NCBI GenBank assembly: GCA_030589835.1
Contig: JAUUZS010000008.1
Location: forward strand, 1 to 20,181
Direction of reading: 5' to 3'
DNA: 20,181 nt
Source of the DNA: Cyclobacteriaceae bacterium
GTDB lineage: Bacteria; Bacteroidota; Bacteroidia; Cytophagales; Cyclobacteriaceae
Positions 15,783 through 20,181 of this stretch are shown here, one piece after another (position 1 is the stretch's first letter; every line of letters starts with the position of its first letter). The notes under the pieces were generated by a model. The model was given only the letters and a program-made list of their open reading frames with translations, made no database searches and was not told the origin of the DNA. The position numbers were made by a program, and so were the translations under genes.

Positions 15783-16613
15783 TCAGCAATGATTGAGGTA
15801 AGCATATTTTATTTTTTCTAAAAATTCATTTTGATCCTCTGCCCAATGTTTATTGGAAAAAATTTCCACTTCATTAAACCCATCAAAACCTGAACCTTCC
15901 ACCCATTCCCGAATCTTCTTAATATCAATACAACCGTCACCCATCAATCCCCGGTCATTGAGCATATCCACCGTCGGACTTATCCAATCACAAAGGTGGA
16001 AGGCAAACAAGTTGTCATTTTCCCCACAACGGTAGATCTCATGTTCCAGATGCGGATCCCACCAAAGGTGATACACATCTACCGCCACGCCTACATAATC
16101 CGATTGAAAGTGCTCAGCCATATCATTGGCCTGCTCCATGGTATTGATACCGGACCGTGTGTCGGCATACATCGGATGCAAGGGCTCTATCGCCAGTTTC
16201 ACCCCGGCATTTTCTGCGTAAGGAAGAATGGCGTCAATCCCAGCCCTAATCTGATCGCGTGATTTCTCCAGTGATATTCTCGGCTCCGCTCCACACACCA
16301 ATACCACCATCGGGCATCCGAGCGCTTCTGCCTCATCTATAGCCAAGCGGTTATCTTCAATAGATTCCTTTCTGTTGAGGGAATCTATTGATGGGAAAAA
16401 TCCACCGCGTACCAGACTCACGATTTCCAAGCCATTGGAGCGCAGCATATCCCCGGTCTTTGCAATATCCCTGCCTTCCAGAGTATCTCTCCAGACGGAT
16501 ATCCCACCCACACCGGCTTTTCCAAATTCCTCTGCAGATTTTTCAATTTCCCAGGGCTTGGTGGTGATGGTATGCATACAAAGCTTCGAAAGGTCTGTAA
16601 ATTGATTTGCCAT
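15783..16613 (-). CDS. TIM-barrel sugar (phosphate) isomerase/epimerase, AP-endonuclease-2 family
   Basis: A cytoplasmic (beta/alpha)8 protein of 276 residues. The metal site expected of xylose-isomerase-like/AP_endonuc_2 enzymes is complete: Glu143 in KLAIEPLHPMY, Asp179 and His182 in VAVDVYHLWWD, His206 in AFHLCDW and Glu250 in NEVEIFSNKHW, plus the loop MGDGCIDI. Such enzymes isomerise or epimerise sugars, and relatives act as 3-keto-glycoside lyases or hydratases beside Gfo/Idh dehydrogenases, which fits the gene two places downstream. The ATG at 16613 shares a base with the preceding TAA (TAATG), and I prefer it to an ATG four codons upstream. Start and stop are both coupled to their neighbours. 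Confidence 0.9.
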   Translation of the reverse strand: MANQFTDLSKLCMHTITTKPWEIEKSAEEFGKAGVGGISVWRDTLEGRDIAKTGDMLRSNGLEIVSLVRGGFFPSIDSLNRKESIEDNRLAIDEAEALGCPMVVLVCGAEPRISLEKSRDQIRAGIDAILPYAENAGVKLAIEPLHPMYADTRSGINTMEQANDMAEHFQSDYVGVAVDVYHLWWDPHLEHEIYRCGENDNLFAFHLCDWISPTVDMLNDRGLMGDGCIDIKKIREWVEGSGFDGFNEVEIFSNKHWAEDQNEFLEKIKYAYLNHC

Positions 16614-17992
16614 TATTTCACACAATTATAGAATGTATAATAATTTTCTTTTTTGATGATTTTATGCACATATAGAGCGGCCTCCCGGGCATGATAATCC
16701 CCCCACATGCTCGACTCGTTGTTGGCGATTTTAGAACCTGCCGGCACATTGTCCCAACCATTTGGCTGGTGATAAATGGAATGTAAAATCAATCCCTGGT
16801 GTATAGGATCAGTGCTGATGTACGGCTCATCAAACAACGTATTTAACACTGTCAATCCTGCCTGATAATATTTTTGGGATGCTTCTTTTTCAGTTGATTC
16901 GAGGTATTTCCCCAATCTCAAAAGACCCTGCGCGCCAATCGCAGCAGCAGAACTGTCAACCGGTTCAAAATCATTGTAGGGATCGGCAGGGCGATCGAGG
17001 TAATTTCCAAGTTTATGAAGCAATGGCGCTCCCGTATCCCAGTAAGGAATTCCGTCAATTGGCGTATGCTCAATATAAAAATCACAAGATGCTTTGGCGG
17101 CTTTAAGCATAAATCCTTCAATGCTTTTTCTACCCCCAAAAGATTCCAGCTCCGCGTCATGTAGTGTTTTTAAAAACTCCAGTTCTTCAGCAAATCCACA
17201 CATGGCCCACGCCAATCCTCTTGTCCAGGTGGAACGGCCTGTGTATCCTTGTTGGGCATTTGGACATCTGAAATTCCCGTCATTGGTATTGAAAATAGCT
17301 TCGTGAGCCGTTCTACCCCAAATATCATAATAGTCACGACCATCTCCATAGTACACACAATGATCAGCAGTGGCTTTCATGTGTTGAATCGCTATTCCCA
17401 GTAAATTAATTTTCACATCATTATCGGTCTGCAAAACATGCCCCATGGCATGACTTAACATCAATATTCTGCATGATCGGATGGTGTCCACAAAAAGGGA
17501 ATGAGGCCCATTGAAGGAATAGATGAATCCCCCATCTTTGATATTAGTCCATCTGGAGGCCTGCACTGCTCCTGAAACTTTCAGTGCCAACTCGTAGAAA
17601 TTCTTCTCCCATTCATTGAAGGGGATTTTTTCCTCCTTCATCAAGCGAAGTAAATTGCCATAGGTTGATATATTATTAAAGCCATGGTCATGCACCCCAA
17701 TATGACTGATGTGCGTTGCCATTTCCTGCACGGTCTGTTGACGGCCAAAATGCAAGAAATTTTTATCGCCTACCGCATCGAACTGAAGCACCGCCGAACC
17801 ATATTCAAATCCCTGCGTCCATTCGGTCCATCCTCTGGTCGAGTATTTTCCATCCACCGTAAAGACAGGAGCTCCTTTGGCATGATCATATTCCTTTTCA
17901 ATCAGGTTAACCTTTTCCCCGGACAGCTCCCAGAATTTTGTCAGCTTACCACTTAGGTCTTCTGCTTTAAGCTTATTATTTATCTTTATCAT
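16613..17992 (-). CDS. GH88-like unsaturated glucuronyl hydrolase
   Basis: A 459-residue alpha/alpha-barrel protein of glycoside hydrolase family 88. GH88 enzymes hydrate the double bond of a 4,5-unsaturated uronic acid at the non-reducing end of oligosaccharides made by polysaccharide lyases, and thereby release it. Candidate catalytic acids are Asp102 in GVHDHGFNN and Asp169 in HSLFVDTIRS. Other family marks are QGYTGRSTWTRGLAWAMCGF (247-266), VDSSAAAIGAQGLLRLGKYL (345-364) and MWGDYHAREA near the end. There is no signal peptide, so the enzyme is cytoplasmic and its substrate must be imported. It heads a tight operon: the next start overlaps its stop by one base. No polysaccharide lyase is in the window, so the source polymer is unknown. 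Confidence 0.85.
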   Translation of the reverse strand: MIKINNKLKAEDLSGKLTKFWELSGEKVNLIEKEYDHAKGAPVFTVDGKYSTRGWTEWTQGFEYGSAVLQFDAVGDKNFLHFGRQQTVQEMATHISHIGVHDHGFNNISTYGNLLRLMKEEKIPFNEWEKNFYELALKVSGAVQASRWTNIKDGGFIYSFNGPHSLFVDTIRSCRILMLSHAMGHVLQTDNDVKINLLGIAIQHMKATADHCVYYGDGRDYYDIWGRTAHEAIFNTNDGNFRCPNAQQGYTGRSTWTRGLAWAMCGFAEELEFLKTLHDAELESFGGRKSIEGFMLKAAKASCDFYIEHTPIDGIPYWDTGAPLLHKLGNYLDRPADPYNDFEPVDSSAAAIGAQGLLRLGKYLESTEKEASQKYYQAGLTVLNTLFDEPYISTDPIHQGLILHSIYHQPNGWDNVPAGSKIANNESSMWGDYHAREAALYVHKIIKKENYYTFYNCVK

Positions 17993-18021
17993 TTTATTTA
18001 CAACCTACGATTTGATGTATT

Positions 18022-18029
18022 CAAAACTA
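18022..18029 (-). promoter_or_regulatory. Candidate -7 promoter box for the GH88-headed operon
   Basis: The minus strand reads TAGTTTTG, an exact TAnnTTTG match, 30 bases ahead of the GH88 start codon. At the expected -33 distance (19 bases) there is only a weak TTTT. This would drive the GH88, TIM-barrel, DUF1961 and Gfo/Idh genes and possibly further. Confidence 0.45.
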
Positions 18030-18250
18030 ATCGAAATTGAACATACGAAAAATGGATTAATCCCCCTATTGCTGGTACTTTTTTTCATCTGAATTCTGAA
18101 TTCTGACGGGCTGACGCCTACTTTTCTGCTACATGAGACTAAAAAGTAAGAAGAATGCCGTCTTCATTATCAATTTTCTATTTTCTCCATACCCAAAGTT
18201 AATGATTTCTCTATAAGTTTGATAAATCAAGTCCAAGGAAAAATCAGACA
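18030..18250. other. Gene-free stretch with short tandem and inverted repeats
   Basis: No protein frame stands out. CTGAATTCTGAATTCTGA at 18089-18106 is a 7-base unit repeated about two and a half times, and TACTTTT (18119-18125) pairs with AAAAGTA (18142-18148) as a weak hairpin. Simple repeats of this type are common in intergenic DNA of this group. The rest is AT-rich and shows no recognisable RNA. Confidence 0.5.
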
Positions 18251-18542
18251 CTAATTCATTCCAATCAACAAGACTGGCACTTTACTTTTGAACCCATAAT
18301 GCGTCACAAATTCGATATTTTCTTCCAGTGTTACTGCATTTCCGGATGTGTTTTCAGGTAACTGAATCATTACCTCCTGCATGGATTTTGGCAGCCATAT
18401 TAGAAACGGTTAATGGATTTAACCCTCTACCAGAAGCGGAAAGAGTAAGGCTTATTTCACTAAACGTAAACCTCCGCTTATTCCTGACCTGGATTGTAAA
18501 TTTATTATCTTTAATCCTGGATTTTTTCAATTCTTCTATGAC
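18251..18542 (-). pseudogene. Decayed C-terminal fragment of a beta-rich protein, with one frameshift
   Basis: Two overlapping minus-strand frames read as one protein end. The first (18542 to 18354) is open for 62 codons with no usable ATG at its beginning: KDNKFTIQVRNKRRFTFSEI, then LTLSASGRGLNPLTVSNMAA and KIHAGGNDSVT. The second (down to a TAG at 18251) continues as QLPENTSGNAVTLEENIEFV and THYGFKSKVPVLLIGMN. Alternating strands and the GG-x-D-S-V turn look like a C-terminal immunoglobulin-type beta sandwich, as found at the end of secreted carbohydrate enzymes. The two pieces join by a shift near 18354-18370. The N-terminal part is missing: a stop precedes it and the DUF6807 gene ends 41 bases upstream. 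I read it as the tail of a deleted gene; the parent family is not recognised. Confidence 0.6.
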
Positions 18543-18583
18543 TTAAAAAATTGTGCACAAGAATTACTTCCCCAATCGAAAGC

Positions 18584-19510
18584 CTAAAACTCTCCAAAAG
18601 CACTGATCTTCTTCTTTGACAGCTTGCCGGTATACACCACCAAACGATATTTCAACACTGTTGCCTTTTTATCTGAAATGAGTACCGGTGTCCTGCCGGG
18701 ATAGGCAGGATTTTGCATGCTTCCTTTTTTCCTTAAAATCCATGGTTCGGGAAACATCGGGTTGTCGGGGTGGCACATCATGATGATGCCGGCCTTTCCT
18801 CCATCTGCGGCCAGCGATCCTGACACATCCATCCAGTCTCCGGCACTGATAGGGCCGACTGTTGGTGTAACCTCCCCATTATTGGAAGTGAAACGAATAT
18901 CTTCGGGCAACTTCATTCGTACTGAAAAACCACCATAGCCCTTTTTGCCGTCAGATCCTCCAATCTTAAGATTTGGTTCTAGTGCCAACATTGATATCTC
19001 AAAATCAATAACACGATAGTTTTTTTCCTTTGCATGAACTGTGATTTTTGCTTTCTCCTTCAAGAATGCTTTTTGGGTTCCTTTATTATCAAGCCACAAG
19101 GGTGATTTCCATAATGTGTGTACATTCAATGTAATTTCATCTTCTGATGATTGCTCTTTACTTACATTGGTTACATCCCAAACAAAATCCTTGCATTCCC
19201 AGGCATCGCCGATTTTTTTGTCACCAATAATCACTTGGTGCCATGTCCAGAAAATGCCTCGATGATGCAAATGATCTTTTGGGAAATCCTCGGTAAGTTC
19301 TGCGCCATCTACATTATACAGCGGATGGATGTAATTGGCCCTTGGGTATTCGCCATCCATTGACTTTGTTGTGGCCTGATAAAAAAGTACTTTTTCTCCA
19401 GCTTCTTTTACCCAGGCTCCGTCATCTGTTTTTTCAATGGTGAGCAATTGGGCTGATGACTCAATAGAGTAATAAAATAAGAGAAGTAAACAAATATTTT
19501 TAATTAGCAT
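18584..19510 (-). CDS. Secreted DUF6807 ('PmoA-like') protein
   Basis: A 308-residue exported protein with a signal peptide (MLIKNICLLLLFYYSIESSA, cleavage near residue 20). It carries the family pattern YIHPLYNVDGAELTEDFPKD at 60-79 followed by HLHHRGIFWTW, whose histidines look like metal or substrate ligands, and a C-terminal region with NPMFPEPWILR and NPAYPGRTPV. Databases often name such proteins 'methane oxygenase PmoA', which is misleading: they are soluble beta-sandwich proteins found in Bacteroidota and Planctomycetota sugar-degradation loci and bear no relation to methane oxidation. The function is unproven; a carbohydrate-active or sugar-binding role in the periplasm fits its neighbours. 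It is the first gene of the minus-strand block and ends 41 bases before a decayed gene fragment. Confidence 0.85.
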   Translation of the reverse strand: MLIKNICLLLLFYYSIESSAQLLTIEKTDDGAWVKEAGEKVLFYQATTKSMDGEYPRANYIHPLYNVDGAELTEDFPKDHLHHRGIFWTWHQVIIGDKKIGDAWECKDFVWDVTNVSKEQSSEDEITLNVHTLWKSPLWLDNKGTQKAFLKEKAKITVHAKEKNYRVIDFEISMLALEPNLKIGGSDGKKGYGGFSVRMKLPEDIRFTSNNGEVTPTVGPISAGDWMDVSGSLAADGGKAGIIMMCHPDNPMFPEPWILRKKGSMQNPAYPGRTPVLISDKKATVLKYRLVVYTGKLSKKKISAFGEF

Positions 19511-19637
19511 TTTCTTTTAATTAGGTTTAAAAATCAACTTTTTCATAAACTATAAAATTCCAAATGCAAACATGTAATCAAAATTTTACATTTAATTACT
19601 CCATGATGAATTTTATAAATTCAGTATTTTTGCGTGA

Positions 19638-19925
19638 CTATGCATGAACAGTAAGAGGTTCAATCTTATTGAAAATTTCCCTCTTTTCCGATCTTATTTT
19701 TCGGAGGTCATACTCCCTCTGTAGGTTCATCCAAAACTCAGGCGTAGTTCCAAAATACTTTGCAAAACGTATTGCTTTATCGGCTGTAATTCCTCGTTCC
19801 TCTTTTATGATTAAGCCGATTCGAGTTTGTTGTACGCCTATTGCTTTAGCAAGTTTGTAGGCAGTAATACCAAATGGCCCAATAAATTCCTTTTCAAGTA
19901 TCTCTCCAGGATGTACATTTATCAT
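19638..19925 (-). CDS. higA: HigA-type antitoxin / XRE-family transcriptional regulator
   Basis: A 95-residue DNA-binding protein with the HigA signature: an N-terminal MINVHPGEILEKEFIGPFGI, then a helix-turn-helix (TAYKLAKAIGVQQTRIGLII), and a family-typical tail FAKYFGTTPEFWMNLQREYDL. In HigBA systems this protein binds and silences the HigB mRNA-cleaving toxin and represses its own operon. HigB is normally encoded just ahead of higA, but the 240 bases upstream hold no HigB-like frame, so this looks like an orphan antitoxin or a stand-alone regulator. I chose the ATG at 19925 over a TTG five codons upstream because family members begin at this methionine and the extra residues (MIIRH) are not conserved. 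Confidence 0.88.
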   Translation of the reverse strand: MINVHPGEILEKEFIGPFGITAYKLAKAIGVQQTRIGLIIKEERGITADKAIRFAKYFGTTPEFWMNLQREYDLRKIRSEKREIFNKIEPLTVHA

Positions 19926-19970
19926 ATGCCTAATAATCAATTTTTAAAATTTCCATTTAGCCCTTTTATG

Positions 19971-20070
19971 TCTCTGCACAACTTTGTGCTTCTTCGCGAA
20001 ACTCAGCGTAATACCAGCCTTGTCGGCGAGTCAGGGCTATTTCACAAAGGTACTCAAAGAATACACAAAG
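19971..20070. repeat. Cluster of short direct and inverted repeats upstream of higA (probable dispersed intergenic element)
   Basis: GCACAA-CT-TTGTGC at 19976-19989 is a perfect inverted repeat, followed by CTTCTTCGCGAAACTCAGCG. Three near-identical words, CACAAAG (20043-20049), ACTCAAAG (20052-20059) and ACACAAAG (20063-20070), follow at about 10-base spacing. No protein frame is visible. The wording resembles intergenic repeats often scattered through Bacteroidota genomes, which is from memory. Confidence 0.5.
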
Positions 20071-20181
20071 AATCTCAAAACTCTATCTAAGCTCTAATTT
20101 GCTGATATTAAACAACATACACAAATAATATTATGTATGAATCTCCCAACTTAACAACATTAATCAAGAACTAAAACTCCC

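Noticed and set aside
18328..18546. Plus-strand frame of 72 codons with a hydrophobic end
   Set aside because: The opposite strand carries the coherent beta-sandwich fragment; this frame looks like its complement and has no family match.
18584..19510. Methane monooxygenase subunit, from the database name 'PmoA'
   Set aside because: The protein is soluble and secreted with DUF6807 motifs; it has none of the membrane helices of particulate methane monooxygenase.

Overview
The window looks like chromosomal DNA from an AT-rich marine or soil Bacteroidota, probably of the Cytophagales (Cyclobacteriaceae-like) type. The signs are a very large AsmA-like protein of Bacteroidota type, an MG2-like secreted protein ending in a TonB-dependent-receptor plug domain, a secreted DUF6807 ('PmoA-like') protein, ThuA and DUF1961 proteins, candidate -7 boxes of the form TAnnTTTG, and few Shine-Dalgarno sites. 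The lineage is inferred from family content, not from a marker gene.

Left part (1-7540): the minus strand carries the incomplete end of a DMT/EamA-type transporter, a small four-helix membrane protein, and thymidylate synthase (thyA), the last two 6 bp apart. Divergent from thyA, the plus strand carries a 1533-residue AsmA-like protein with one N-terminal membrane anchor, followed 12 bp later by a 206-residue charged coiled-coil protein. A perfect 10-bp hairpin closes this unit and also lies just past the end of the convergent MG2/plug protein.

Middle (7542-10047): the 784-residue secreted MG2/plug protein, a product of the alpha-2-macroglobulin-like family common in Bacteroidota, then a strong UUCG-capped terminator belonging to the next gene.

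Right part (10048-19510): a minus-strand block that reads as a carbohydrate (probably uronic-acid-containing glycoside) catabolic locus. In order of transcription it has a secreted DUF6807 protein, a decayed gene fragment, a GH88-like unsaturated glucuronyl hydrolase, a TIM-barrel sugar isomerase/epimerase, a secreted DUF1961 protein, a Gfo/Idh/MocA oxidoreductase, an SDR, a DUF3311-like small membrane protein with a sodium:solute symporter, and a secreted ThuA protein. GH88, TIM barrel, DUF1961 and Gfo/Idh are packed with overlaps or gaps of at most 8 bp. The likely logic is capture and trimming of a sugar outside the cytoplasm, import by the symporter, then hydrolysis, oxidation and isomerisation inside. 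The symporter reading frame is broken by one in-frame TAA. No SusC/SusD pair, polysaccharide lyase or regulator lies in the window.

The far right (19638-20181) holds a HigA-type antitoxin with no visible toxin gene, then a non-coding stretch with short direct and inverted repeats that looks like a dispersed intergenic element.
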